Shown here in pieces: positions 10,621 through 20,354 of a stretch of 64,000 bases of DNA. The notes beneath the pieces are model-generated. The model searched no databases. It had not been told where the DNA came from and was given only the letters and a program-made list of their open reading frames with translations. The DNA is taken from the NCBI GenBank assembly GCA_029851415.1, contig CM056741.1, positions 83,714,282-83,778,281 on the forward strand, read 5' to 3'. Origin of the DNA: Eretmocerus hayati. Its lineage: Eukaryota > Arthropoda > Insecta > Hymenoptera > Aphelinidae. The translations under genes were made by a program, and so were the position numbers. Every line of letters starts with the position of its first letter. The first letter of the stretch is position 1.

Positions 10621-11840
10621 TATGGAATATGTTAGCAGGAAAGAACAATAAATCCTCATTATTACCAGGGAGAAGATTATCCTGCTCCTACTATTCGATT
10701 TTAGTGAAGCTTTCCACACAATCTCATCATCCAAGCTGTTGAGGAAGCTACGACACCTTGGCTCCTCAAGATCGGCACTCCTGTCGATAAAATCATATCT
10801 ACAGGGTCGCACCCAACAAATCACTTCTAGAGTAGGTAAATCTGATTGGCTCGAAACCAATCTGGGTGTTCCACAGGGGTCCTCTCCTCTTCAGCTTGTA
10901 TGTGGATGACTTGGCTGGTTTACTAGACGGAAAGTCGGTACATCGTCTATTTCAAGCGGATGACCTCCAAATTTATCTCCAAATCGAGAAAAATGAGTTC
11001 AGAGGAGGCATCGCTCGATTCGGAGGAATAGGACGACTAGTTGCTGAGTGGGCCAAAGCTTCCGGCCTGTGTTTCAACGCTAGCAAGACAAAAGCAATCT
11101 ACTTCAGCTCGGAGAGAAATATCAAAGATCTGAAGAGAATGGACTTGCCAGGGGTTGAGATACAGGAAGGCAAATCCATCCCATTCAGTGATACAGTTGT
11201 GAGTTTTGGTGTTACACTTGACAGTGAATTGACGTGGAAACCGCACGTTGACCAAGTAACTAAGAAAGTCAACAGAGCCCTATACGGTCTGCGGTGTTTA
11301 GGGCATGTATCACCAGACCTCTCCGAATCCGCCTAGTCGAGTCATTGGTTCAACCGCACCTAGACTATTGCACGGTCATGTACCTCGACGCCACGGACGA
11401 ACAGCGGCAACGGATACAGAGACTAAGCAATTTATGTGTGAGATATATTTTTGATCTTAGGAGAGACGAGCACATCACCCCGTTTAGGGAGCGTTTGGGT
11501 TGGCTTCTTACTGATTCGCGGAGAATGTACTTCGCAGCTCTCTCGATGCACAAGATCATGCATTTGGGTAAGCCTGGCTACCTAGCTGCGATGTTTACCT
11601 GGTACCAATTCGAACGCCCCGCACGTGGTGATCTAGAATAGCGGGTTCTCAAAATTCCCAACACGAGACTTGGATATGGAAGAAGATCTTTCCAGGTTCA
11701 ATGCGCTCATTTGTGGAACTTTCTCCCTCCGGGTTTTCGGCAGCTTGGAAAGATATCATTATTCAAAGAATCCCTGGAAGATTTTTTACTCACCCAGCCT
11801 CCGCAGAAGATTGATGTGGAGAAGAGGGATTATTATAATT

Positions 11841-12200
11841 CATAAGGGGAGAGTTTCTTTCTTAGCTTAGTACTTCTTACATGTGACCTTAGTCACCCAG
11901 TTGGTGATCTATATCTGTGATATTAGTGCGAACCCCTCTCCCCCTTTTTTCTTCATCAATTTATATCCAGTTTCATGAGTTTTTGAATAGATTTCGAGTA
12001 TACACCCTGACTAGTCCCGAATTGTGATACTTATTGTCCTTGACTAAATCAGTAATCTACTGAATTTATTATTATTTTGTGTACATATATCTTATTTATT
12101 TCTTACACGTGTCACACGTGTTATTATATCATAATGGACATATATGAGCGTATGTAATGATATTTTTGTCTTCGGACGAATAAAGGACATCTATCTTTTT
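11841..12200 (+). other. CR1 copy A 3' UTR and tail
   Basis: This ~350-bp non-coding 3' end aligns with 60114-60436 of copy B, including CATGTGACCT...AGTCACCCA, CACCCTGACTAGTC and the tail GAATAAAGGACATC. AATAAA in the tail may act as the polyadenylation signal. Confidence 0.8.
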
Positions 12201-12300
12201 TCTTCTTTTTGAGTGGAGTATAAGGAAAAATCTGATGACAGGCTATCCCTAATGGATCTCTCACCGGCAGACCATAAACGCTTTCATTTTGCTCACCCGG

Positions 12301-13625
12301 TAAACCGGACGAGCATGAATCCAACGCCCGTGTGCCCTGGGGGCTAAAACCTTCTGCTCTCAGCTCTACGATGTTGGCAAGCCATCATTGCAGAACTGGG
12401 GGCAGTTAACCACTATCTAACCAACCCACCCCGGGACCGCGTTAGCATTACTTCAGGGTGGGAGGCGTATCGCGCGGCATGGGGCGTTCCTCTTTGGTGT
12501 GTCCGCTCTTCTGTCTTCTCTCTTCGTCGTCAATGATCACTCTCCAAGTCGTCGTTGTTCGCTATGCAGCGCGGCTTGCATGGCGCTGCAATGCCCGTTC
12601 TCGTTCTTCTTTTCGGGTGATCGCCGTCTTAATATAGGCGGCGGTCTTATCCCATGTCTCTTTGCTGCGGAGCATGAACGGCACTAGATTCTCAGGGGTG
12701 ATCTGGTTTCCAAGCCAGTTCGCGAGCTCCGCTCTCTCCACAGCTGTGTTCATGCACTGGAAGAGTGCATGATCCACGTCGCCCTTGTCAGCTGCACACA
12801 TCTGACAGACCGGGGTCTCCCTCTTCTGGAACCGCTCCAGGTACTCTCCAAAGCAGCCATGCCCACTGAACGCTTGCGTCAGCCAGTAATCCAGCTCTCC
12901 GTGAGCTCGATCGATCCACCTGACTATGTTGGGGATCAACCTTCGCGTCCACTTTCCTTTTGTTGAGCTCTCCCACTCTTTTTGCCACTCTTCGACGGTC
13001 TTCCTCCTCTCGACATCTCGTATGAGGGCCTTACGAGTGGGGTTGAGCACGACTCCATCGCTCTTAAGGGTTTCTTGGCGTTTCCATACCCGCACTCTTT
13101 CGGCTACAAGCAGTCGAATGGGTGGTGTACCCGCAAGCACACAGGCTGCGTGTTCGGACACCGTGCAATAAGCGCTGATCGTCCATAGCGCAAAACGCCG
13201 CTGGACTGGACCTAGCTTTGCATCGATAACGGACCCTCTAGCTACCTGTCCCCAAATTGGTGCACCGTACAGCATGATGGAATAGCTCACGGTGCTGAGT
13301 AAGGCTCTCCTGTTTGGCTTGGGGCTACCAATGTTTGGCATCAGCCGTTGGAAGGCGCCACCAACCCTGTCTGCCTTCAGCGCTGCTCCTCTGGCTTGTG
13401 CCTTGTAGCTCCATTGGTCATCAAACCAAACCCCGAGGTACTTGAGTTCCCTCTTGAGTGGAATCTCGCACCCGTTGATGGAGACCACGGGAGTTTCGAA
13501 ACTCCTCCTCTTGGTGACTGGCATCGCTTCGCACTTGTGCTCGGCGAGCTCCAGCCCGTTTTCAGGGAACCACTGGCCAATGCGGTGGAGAGCTTCATTG
13601 GCCACACACTCCACTTACCACGCGC
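12301..13625 (-). mobile_element. R1-like LINE, 5'-truncated (copy B)
   Basis: A 5'-truncated R1-like LINE on the minus strand. The 3' UTR (12301-12561) matches that of copy A at 3846-4010, including GAGCATGAATCCAACGCCCG and GCGTTAGCATTACTTCAGGG (plus-strand reading). Homology ends at about 12303 and 3846, marking the element's 3' boundary. Only the C-terminal third of ORF2 is present. Confidence 0.85.
12562..13614 (-). CDS. R1-like ORF2 C-terminal region (open, truncated)
   Basis: 350 codons are open without a stop. The N-terminal part is the RT thumb region (LELAEHKCEAMPVTKRRSF, LKYLGVWFDDQWSYKAQAR), then MPNIGSPKPNRRALLSTV, SIMLYGAPIWGQVARGSV and ERVRVWKRQETL. The C-terminal zinc cluster is intact: CQMCAADKGDVDHALFQC (CCHC, about residues 263-280), followed by LANWLGNQITPENLVPF. 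The catalytic palm (FADD) and endonuclease lie upstream and are missing, so the fragment cannot retrotranspose. It is cleaner than copy A, implying a younger insertion. Confidence 0.85.
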   Translation of the reverse strand: MECVANEALHRIGQWFPENGLELAEHKCEAMPVTKRRSFETPVVSINGCEIPLKRELKYLGVWFDDQWSYKAQARGAALKADRVGGAFQRLMPNIGSPKPNRRALLSTVSYSIMLYGAPIWGQVARGSVIDAKLGPVQRRFALWTISAYCTVSEHAACVLAGTPPIRLLVAERVRVWKRQETLKSDGVVLNPTRKALIRDVERRKTVEEWQKEWESSTKGKWTRRLIPNIVRWIDRAHGELDYWLTQAFSGHGCFGEYLERFQKRETPVCQMCAADKGDVDHALFQCMNTAVERAELANWLGNQITPENLVPFMLRSKETWDKTAAYIKTAITRKEERERALQRHASRAA

Positions 13626-13627
13626 TT

Positions 13628-14290
13628 TAGTAGTTAAGGCATAGGTATTTTAGGTACAGCCTTAGCGATTCAAAAAATCACGTTGGTTCGTTTGTAAACT
13701 ACCCAAAAACCATCTTTTGCCGTCTTCTGTTGGCAAATCAGGATGCGTTTCAACAAGAAAGAATGTAGGCCATATTAAATGATGCCAAATACTATATAAT
13801 GCTACTCCTGTGCACTCCCAATAGTCCGGATCAACGCACACTCACAAAACAAACGGAATTCGATTTGTTTTCTTTTCAACTTCGAGAACTCATTGTTAAA
13901 TTCCCCGTTTTGCACAAGGTATTTCATCCTTTTCGTGAACAATAACCAGAGGAAGTTTTCCCACAAAACTCGGTTACATCGATAAATGAGAGCTAATATT
14001 ATAGCCAAATCAGCGCACACCTCTGAATCAAAGATTTCCTCAAAATATGAGATTAGTAGATTGATGTATCATTCCACCGAAGTAGTTGAGGCATAGGTAT
14101 TTTACGTACAGCCTTATCAATTGAAAAAATCACGTTGGTTTGTTTGTAAACTGCCCAAAAATCATCTTTTGCGGTCTTCTGTTGGCAAATCAGGATGCGT
14201 TTCAACAAGAAAGAATGTAGGCCATATTGAATGATGCCAAATACTATGTGATGCCACTCCTGTGCACTTACAATAGTTCAGAGTACTCCA
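13628..14290. repeat. Pair of ~205-bp direct repeats
   Basis: 13628-13835 and 14084-14290 are direct copies sharing AAGGCATAGGTATTTTA/AGGCATAGGTATTTTACG, TCTTCTGTTGGCAAATCAGG and GGCCATATT(A/G)AATGATGCC with scattered substitutions. The ~250 bp between them is unrelated. No gene is seen. Confidence 0.85.
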
Positions 14291-14619
14291 AGAACATGGC
14301 AGTAACACAAAAGTCAAAAGTTCCGTGGAAACCCTCATATGCACGGTCGGTAAGTGGCACACCTTGACTACCAACAAATGTCACCCTGAGCCCAGGAAAC
14401 TTCGAATTACGAGCGTGGCGATCTCATAGAATACGCTGCTAAGAGAGATTAGTCTCAGAGGTTCACTCGGAATGATGAAAAATTTGGAGAACTGACCAAA
14501 TTCCGAAACCATGATTAGAATTCCCAATAAATAGTTTCATTCCCCCTGTGGTCCAATCCATTTCAGACGCAACTCATACTCAGAAGTAGATATGAGAAAA
14601 AAATTAATTTTAGATAAAA

Positions 14620-16110
14620 TTTGGATGGTATATCTTAATTTATTCTCTCGAGAAACACTTTTAGGGTGATGAAGATGATCTAGACTCTTGTTTTACAAGT
14701 GGAAAGAATCGTTTGGTTAAGGCGGAGTTTTGATACAGTTGGTTTATAGATGATGAAAATGGAGTTCTTGGAGGAAATTTCGATTCTTGGAGTGAAAACT
14801 GGATTTGAATCAGACTTAAACGTAGTTGAATCAAATTTGGTTTCAACCAATTGATGTAAGATGCTGGAAGAGTATCTCTCTAGTTCATTGAAAGGTTAAT
14901 AGATTAGTTGTAGACGGAAATTCGAGCAAAAAATGAATTTTGGATGGAATTTTTTTCCCATACTTTGAGCTATTTTTACAAGATTCCCTTTTAGGGGCAT
15001 TCAGATGACATACACTTGTGTTTTCTGTGCAAGATATATCGTCTGGTTAGGACGAAGTTTTAATATAGTTGGTGTAAAAATGATAGAAATGGAGTATTTT
15101 CGAAAAATTTGGATTTTTCGAGAATAAATTTGATTTGGACTGTACTAAAACAAATTTTGAAAAAAATCGGTATCAACCAATCGATTGAGGATGACGAAAA
15201 AGTATCAGCTTAGTTTATTAAAATTTGAATGGGTCGGTTTGAGGGGAAAATATGATGAAAGTATGAATATTGAGAGAAATATTCTTGTATATTTTAAGTT
15301 ATACTTTCGAGGAAGCTAGTTAGGGCAATTTGGGCTATCTAAACTGAGGTTTTTTAGCAATATCTGTAATTTGATCGAGACGGAATTTTCATACAATTGG
15401 TTTCAATATGCTCAAAATGAAGTTTTTTCTGGGAATTTTCGCTTTTTCCGAAAATTAAGGTTTGTGGAGATTAAATGGAATTTCGGTATCAACCAATCGA
15501 CTGATCAAGTCAAAAAAACTATAGCCTAGGTAACCCAATTTGACGTAAGATCAAGTTAGAAAAAGATATTTTACGATGAAAGTACACAATTTTAGCGATT
15601 TTACCTCAAAAAACCTCTGAATCAAATTCGATTGGGGGAGGAGAGCAGCCAAATCAGTGGTCTTATCTCTGAGTGATTCTACACAACTCATAGAAAAGCA
15701 AAAATCGATGAAGTGCAGTGTAGAAGAGAAAGCGTAGCGGGAAAAAAACAACAAACATACACACACAGACACATGCAAAGGGACGCAGAGATGAGTCCCT
15801 GGGAGGTTTTGGGAGATTTTAGGAGGGAAAACGTTACTTACAATCGCTAGATTTTGGCGAGAGGAACAAGATGGTTGAAGCATTCTTGTGATGAGAGGAA
15901 TTCTGTTGGAAAAAATATTGAATTGACTGGAAATATTGATCAAAAATTTGCTGTGCCGAAAACAAAGCTTTCTCTTTAGAGAAAGCAAAAGGCTCTGGGT
16001 CGAATAGACCCACGTGTGCCAACCGAGGGTTCAATATGGTTCTAACAAAAAATTCCTTTCGGATTTTTTCCAAACCCCCTGGTGACGCCTCTGGCTGAAA
16101 TGCTCCGAAA
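14620..16110. repeat. Degenerate ~330-bp tandem repeat, locus 1
   Basis: Three diverged units starting near 14628, 14961 and 15295 share the order: TTATTCTCTCGAGAAAC-like start, a TCGTTTGGTTAAGGC-like segment, ACAGTTGGTTTATAGATG-like, and TATCAACCAATCGA. A unique flank (15540-16110) includes a CA-rich stretch at 15757-15776 and the stem-loop GCTTTCTCTTTAGAGAAAGC at 15967-15986. The same family recurs at 44210-45610 with the same end structure. No ORF is convincing; a 145-aa minus-strand frame at 15551-15988 lies across the repeat flank and matches nothing I know. Confidence 0.75.
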
Positions 16111-16252
16111 CGGCCCATATATTATATTGATAATAAGTAATACTAGCGGTAATGCCTCGCTCGCTAACGCTCGTTCGGCTTCACTTTATTCGGTGCGTAC
16201 GATTTTCTGAAAATTTCTCAATGTTTCAATTTGAAGTTTTCTCAAAATCACA

Positions 16253-16267
16253 ATAAAATGAAATTTC
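16253..16267. repeat. Left 15-bp flanking direct repeat (putative target duplication)
   Basis: ATAAAATGAAATTTC, identical to 20340-20354. Confidence 0.75.
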
Positions 16268-16325
16268 AATAGGATGAAAAAAACGGCTGTTTAACGAGTC
16301 AGTTGATTTCATTAAATTCGACGAC

Positions 16326-16356
16326 GTTTCGAAGACTGATTTGCCTCCTTCTTCAG
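16326..16356 (-). ncRNA. Hammerhead-like motif of the minus-strand PLE
   Basis: Minus-strand CTGAAGA (16350-16356), stem GGAGGC with loop AAATCA and GTCTTC, then GAAAC (16326-16330) and GTCGTCG. CTGAAGA fits the CUGANGA box. The stem uses two G-U wobbles and one extra nucleotide separates box 1 from it. Confidence 0.6.
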
Positions 16357-16975
16357 GTCTAAAATACAATATCATAACAGTCAAACATATTGGATGGAGT
16401 ATATACATGTATATGTATGTTTACATTCATAAACGCATCAAGTGTGTGTCGGTGTATATAGATATACCCTCTAACACTCATGATACACTTTCAGTTACCT
16501 GTTAAATATCATAAAAGTTATTTAAACAGTCATTTTTCGGACTGTAGTCATGAATTACACATGTTTCTTTACAAATTGTCTCTCAGTTTACCTGTAAATT
16601 TTTATGAACTTGAATAATGAATTTGTAGAATGGACCTGTTTTTCAGTTGAACAAATAATTTGAACATCATACCATGTACTTTCACACAAATTGAGTGGTA
16701 TTCTAGCAAGGAATATTTTACTTTCATATTGACTATTGATATAACTGAACTCTTTCTTCACATATATTCACTTTTCTTGAATTTAACACTTAGTGATTTA
16801 ACAAAACATTTTTGATTACACTGAATGATTGTTTTATGTTCATCTGGTGATTAGCCAGACATCAATACTGATCTATCGATCCATTGATTTACACCTAGCG
16901 ACCTCTAACAATCTATCAGTGAAGTTGTCCACATTGATAAATAGTAATCTATATGATCATGTGAGAAGGTTAATT

Positions 16976-17647
16976 TCAACAAGCATCACGATATTTGTTC
17001 TTTTTCACTTGTCTTAGAAGTGGTGCGTAAATGTGGTGTAAGTTTCTAGTGTCATCTTTTTTATTTATAGGGTGCTCTTCCAATCTTATGTGAACCATTT
17101 CTGAAACTAATCTTTTATACCAATTATGTTCATGGTCTAAAATTTTGGGGTTAGAAAAATCAAAAGTATGACCTCGACTTCTCATATGATCATTTACAAC
17201 ATAGTTTTGATCCATCTCTAAACTTCTTGACTCATGTTCATTAATTCTAGTTCTCAAATCTCTTTTTGTTTCCCCCACATATGCGGCATTGCAATCATTG
17301 CATTTTAATTTATACACTACATTCGTCTGATCGCCTATACTTGTCCTATCCTTTCCCCTTTTTATAATATCACCCAAATTATTCTTGATTTTCGGAAATA
17401 ATCTCACAGGAAGATCCCTCAGTTTTTTAGAAACTCTCTGATAAAAACCCTCAATGTAAGGGAGACCTATATTGATTGAAAGCCTGGATTTCCGCGTTTT
17501 TGTAAAGTTTTCATTCCGATTATTAACTGATTCACTAGGTCCATTATCATCCAACTTTTGATGAATGAGAGAGTGTATTCTTTTTCTCATGTGATATTTT
17601 ATAAATTGTGGGGGATAATCATTCTCAACTAGTATTTTTTCTACCAA
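16976..17647 (-). pseudogene. PLE GIY-YIG endonuclease region (minus copy)
   Basis: The frame continues the RT polypeptide after the one-base frameshift (VEKILVENDYPPQFIKYHMR). About residues 100-160 form the GIY-YIG-type nuclease that distinguishes Penelope-like elements: VVYKLKCNDCNAAYVGETKR followed by DLRTRINEHESR, with YKL and AYVG replacing the literal GIY/YIG and the conserved Arg in the helix. It ends LHHIYAPLL...KYRDAC. In an intact element this domain nicks target DNA to prime reverse transcription. Confidence 0.88.
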
Positions 17648-18555
17648 TCGAATGTTTTATCGTGGAATCTACCATCAAACAAATGTAGTGCCTTATCAAC
17701 CAAAGAATATACCATCGCTTTTTTATGTGACGGATGATGATTGGACAGAAAATTCAAAACTCTCCCAGAGAACGTGGGTTTGTGGTACCAGTCTATGATC
17801 AACTTATTATCATCTCGAATTATCAGTAATTCTAAAAAGTTTAGTCTATTATGTTTTTCAGTTTCAATTGTAAATTGCAACCTTTCATCATATGAGTTGA
17901 ATATGGACAACATGAGATCAACTTTATTCTTAGGGATAATAGCCAGAATATCATCGACATATCTCCCGTAAAATAATGGGACAAAATCCAGTCTATTCAA
18001 ACATTCTTGTTCCAAATCATCCATCACAATATCTGCAAATCTTGGTGAAGGGGGTGAACCCATTGGGGTACCATATTTTTGCTTATAAAATTTTTCATTG
18101 AATTGGAAATAAGTATTTCGCATGAGAAAAGTAATGGCATCTAATAGATCTTTGAGTGGAATCCCTGTTTTCTTATTGATGTCATCGAATCTTTTTTCTA
18201 CCGCTCGTGTGACGAGATGTCTACCTATATTAGGATACATGGTGTTGACATCAAGACTGAGTATCGTATGATCATCTGGAATTTCCAAACTATCTAAGGT
18301 GGACTTTAATTTAGTACTATGTTTTATGTACGATTTTGGTTTTTCAACACAACTTTCCAAGATTTTATCTATTGTTTTTGCCAAATGAAAAGTCGGGGAA
18401 TTGACATATGATACTATAGGCCTCAGAGGGATGCCATCTTTGTGGATTTTAGGAAGACCATACATTTTCGGCAACATTGTATCTGTTTGAGTTAAAGAAT
18501 TCTTATGGTACTTCTTACTGAAATAATTACTATCATTCCAATGGTTCCAATCCCT
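17641..18555 (-). pseudogene. PLE reverse transcriptase, 5'-truncated (minus copy)
   Basis: The frame is open from the junction at 18555 (an ATG at 18475-18477 lies inside the frame). It carries the Penelope RT signatures in order: YGLPKIHKDGIPLRPIVS, LSLDVNTMYPNIG (motif A), YGTPMGSPPSPRFADIV (motif B), FYGRYVDDILAIIP (motif C, YVDD) and FTIETEKHNRLNFLEL. The start of the RT is missing because the dimer junction falls there. The frame ends at TFDW after a one-base loss in an A run near 17668: the plus copy has five A where this has four and reads on into the endonuclease. All visible catalytic residues are kept. Confidence 0.9.
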
Positions 18556-19600
18556 AAGAATAAAGTTGATCTCATGTTGTCCATATTCAACTCATATGAT
18601 GAAAGGTTGCAATTTACAATTGAAACTGAAAAACATAATAGACTAAACTTTTTAGAATTACTGATAATTCGAGATGATAATAAGTTGATCATAGACTGGT
18701 ACCACAAACCCACGTTCTCTGGGAGAGTTTTGAATTTTCTGTCCAATCATCATCCGTCACATAAAAAAGCGATGGTATATTCTTTGGTTGATAAGGCACT
18801 ACATTTGTTTGATGGTAGATTCCACGATAAAAACATTCGATTGGTGGAAAAAATACTAGTTGAGAATGATTATCCCCCACAATTTATAAAATATCACATG
18901 AGAAAAAGAATACACTCTCTCATTCATCAAAAGTTGGATGATAATGGACCTAGTGAATCAGTTAATAATCGGAATGAAAACTTTACAAAAACGCGGAAAT
19001 CCAGGCTTTCAATCAATATAGGTCTCCCTTACATTGAGGGTTTTTATCAGAGAGTTTCTAAAAAACTGAGGGATCTTCCTGTAAGATTATTTCCGAAAAT
19101 CAAGAATAATTTGGGTGATATTATAAAAAGGGGAAAGGATAGGACAAGTATAGGCGATCAGACGAATGTAGTGTATAAATTAAAATGCAATGATTGCAAT
19201 GCCGCATATGTGGGGGAAACGAAAAGAGATTTGAGAACTAGAATTAATGAACATGAGTCAAGAAGTTTAAAGATGGATGAAAACTATGTTGTAAATGATC
19301 ATATGAGAAGTCGAGGTCATACTTTTGATTTTTCTAACCCCAAAATTTTAGACCATGAACATAATTGGTATAAAAGATTAGTTTCAGAAATGGTTCACAT
19401 AAGATTGGAAGAGCACCCTATAACCCCAAAATTTTAGACCATGAACATAATTGGTATAAAAGATTAGTTTCAGAAATGGTTCACATAAGATTGGAAGAGC
19501 ACCCTATAAATAAAAAAGATGACACTAGAAACTTACACCACATTTACGCACCACTTCTAAGACAAGTGAAAAAGAACAAATATCGTGATGCTTGTTGAAA
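18556..19600 (+). pseudogene. PLE RT end plus GIY-YIG endonuclease (plus copy)
   Basis: The homology starts abruptly at 18556 inside the RT, just after the YVDD motif (KNKVDLMLSIFNSYDERLQF), so the catalytic core is absent. It runs in one frame through HDKNIRLVEKILVENDYPPQ and the endonuclease AAYVGETKRDLRTRINEHES. At 19336-19421 an 86-bp segment is tandemly duplicated; as 86 is not a multiple of three, the frame ends at EEHPITPKF. Downstream, other-frame sequence restores NKKDDTRNLHHIYAPLLR. Confidence 0.88.
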
Positions 19601-20217
19601 TTAACCTTCTCACATGATCATATAGATTACTATTTATCAATGTGGACAACTTCACTGATAGATTGTTAGAGGTCGCTAGGTGTAAATCAATGGATCGATA
19701 GATCAGTATTGATGTCTGGCTAATCACCAGATGAACATAAAACAATCATTCAGTGTAATCAAAAATGTTTTGTTAAATCACTAAGTGTTAAATTCAAGAA
19801 AAGTGAATATATGTGAAGAAAGAGTTCAGTTATATCAATAGTCAATATGAAAGTAAAATATTCCTTGCTAGAATACCACTCAATTTGTGTGAAAGTACAT
19901 GGTATGATGTTCAAATTACTTGTTCAACTGAAAAACAGGTCCATTCTACAAATTCATTATTCAAGTTCATAAAAATTTACAGGTAAACTGAGAGACAATT
20001 TGTAAAGAAACATGTGTAATTCATGACTACAGTCCGAAAAATGACTGTTTGAATAACTTTTATGATATTTAACAGGTAATTGAAAGTGTATCATGAGTGT
20101 TAGAGGGTATATCTATATACACCGACACACACTTGATGCGTTTATGAATGTAAACATACATATACATGTATATACTCCATCCAATATGTTTGACTGTTAT
20201 GATATTGTATTTTAGAC

Positions 20218-20248
20218 CTGAAGAAGGAGGCAAATCAGTCTTCGAAAC
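20218..20248 (+). ncRNA. Hammerhead-like motif of the plus-strand PLE
   Basis: CTGAAGA at 20218-20224 and GAAAC at 20244-20248 with the same GGAGGC/GTCTTC stem. It mirrors the motif at 16326-16356 at the other outer end of the dimer. Confidence 0.6.
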
Positions 20249-20339
20249 GTCGTCGAATTAAATGAAATCAACTGACTCGTTAAACAGCCGTTTTTTTTCA
20301 TCCTATTGATCTACAAAACGAGTGATAGAAGCAAAATGG

Positions 20340-20354
20340 ATAAAATGAAATTTC
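20340..20354. repeat. Right 15-bp flanking direct repeat (putative target duplication)
   Basis: ATAAAATGAAATTTC, identical to 16253-16267, on the other side of the PLE dimer. Confidence 0.75.

Larger units (their letters stand above)
10202..10666. mobile_element. PLE-derived inverted repeat with two hammerhead-like motifs
   Basis: Two ~220-bp arms, 10202-10415 and 10440-10666, are inverted copies around a short centre. The outermost GGTAATAATGAG is complemented by CTCATTATTACC. Each arm carries CTGATGA ... GAAAC, outward-facing. On the plus strand CTGATGA is at 10575-10581, followed by stem II GATCGT-ACAATA-ACGATC and GAAAC at 10601-10605. The mirror copy is at 10262-10292. This is the core layout of hammerhead ribozymes reported in Penelope-like element terminal repeats. 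No RT remains, so it would be a terminal-repeat-only derivative. It interrupts CR1 ORF2 between the codons for DDIRVGID and the FDFS motif. Confidence 0.75.
8453..11840 (+). pseudogene. CR1 ORF2, AP endonuclease plus reverse transcriptase (copy A)
   Basis: The ORF starts with an ATG at 8453 (KAGFINLNSLTNKIEHLRLL). The endonuclease retains DRNREGGGIALYVRND, MGDLNADLLDTAHPD near 8.89 kb and SHTWIDHIYVDD near 9.02 kb, but is cut by a stop at 8756-8758. RT fingers follow at 9638-10105 (ARGADGIPQSVIAK, SDFRPIALLCFLSK). The palm is interrupted by the inverted repeat at 10202-10666 and resumes to 11336. The catalytic YADD is changed to QADD near 10951 (copy B keeps YADD), a two-base change that alone would abolish activity. 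The C-terminal part runs in other frames to about 11840. Confidence 0.85.
5752..12200 (+). mobile_element. CR1/L2-group LINE, near full length but broken (copy A)
   Basis: Similarity to copy B starts at ATGGCTCCTG near 5752 (52080 in copy B), probably the element's 5' region, and ends at the tail TCTTCGGACGAATAAAGGAC near 12195. The order is ORF1 with a PHD-like zinc finger, a coiled coil and an FP-like C-terminal domain; then ORF2 with AP endonuclease and reverse transcriptase; then a ~350-bp 3' UTR. Two later insertions interrupt it: a minus-strand LINE at 6071-6792 and a PLE-derived inverted repeat at 10202-10666. Several stops, deletions and a damaged catalytic motif show it is dead. The PHD-bearing ORF1 and short-repeat tail place it in the CR1/L2 group of the Jockey superfamily; the exact clade is not resolved. 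Confidence 0.88.
16268..20339. mobile_element. Head-to-head Penelope-like element dimer
   Basis: A longer minus-strand copy (3' end at 16268, broken 5' end at 18555) is joined to a shorter plus-strand copy (18556 to about 20310), with 3' ends facing outward. The arms of ~1.7 kb are nearly identical. Both outer ends carry TCCTATTG and AAACAGCCG, then a CTGAAGA...GAAAC hammerhead-like motif. The direct repeat ATAAAATGAAATTTC lies at 16253-16267 and 20340-20354, so the dimer appears to have inserted as one unit. Tandem or inverted partial copies are a known habit of Penelope-like elements. About 29 bp (20311-20339) between the right end and the direct repeat is unexplained. Confidence 0.88.

Noticed and set aside
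3846..13625. R1-like elements as evidence of ribosomal DNA nearby
   Set aside because: No 28S rRNA flank is seen at either copy; they are dispersed or degenerate relatives of R1 rather than rDNA insertions.
18492..18746. Minus-strand ORF identical to one at 17741-17971 (+)
   Set aside because: Both are antisense shadows of the PLE reverse-transcriptase arms, duplicated because the arms are inverted copies.
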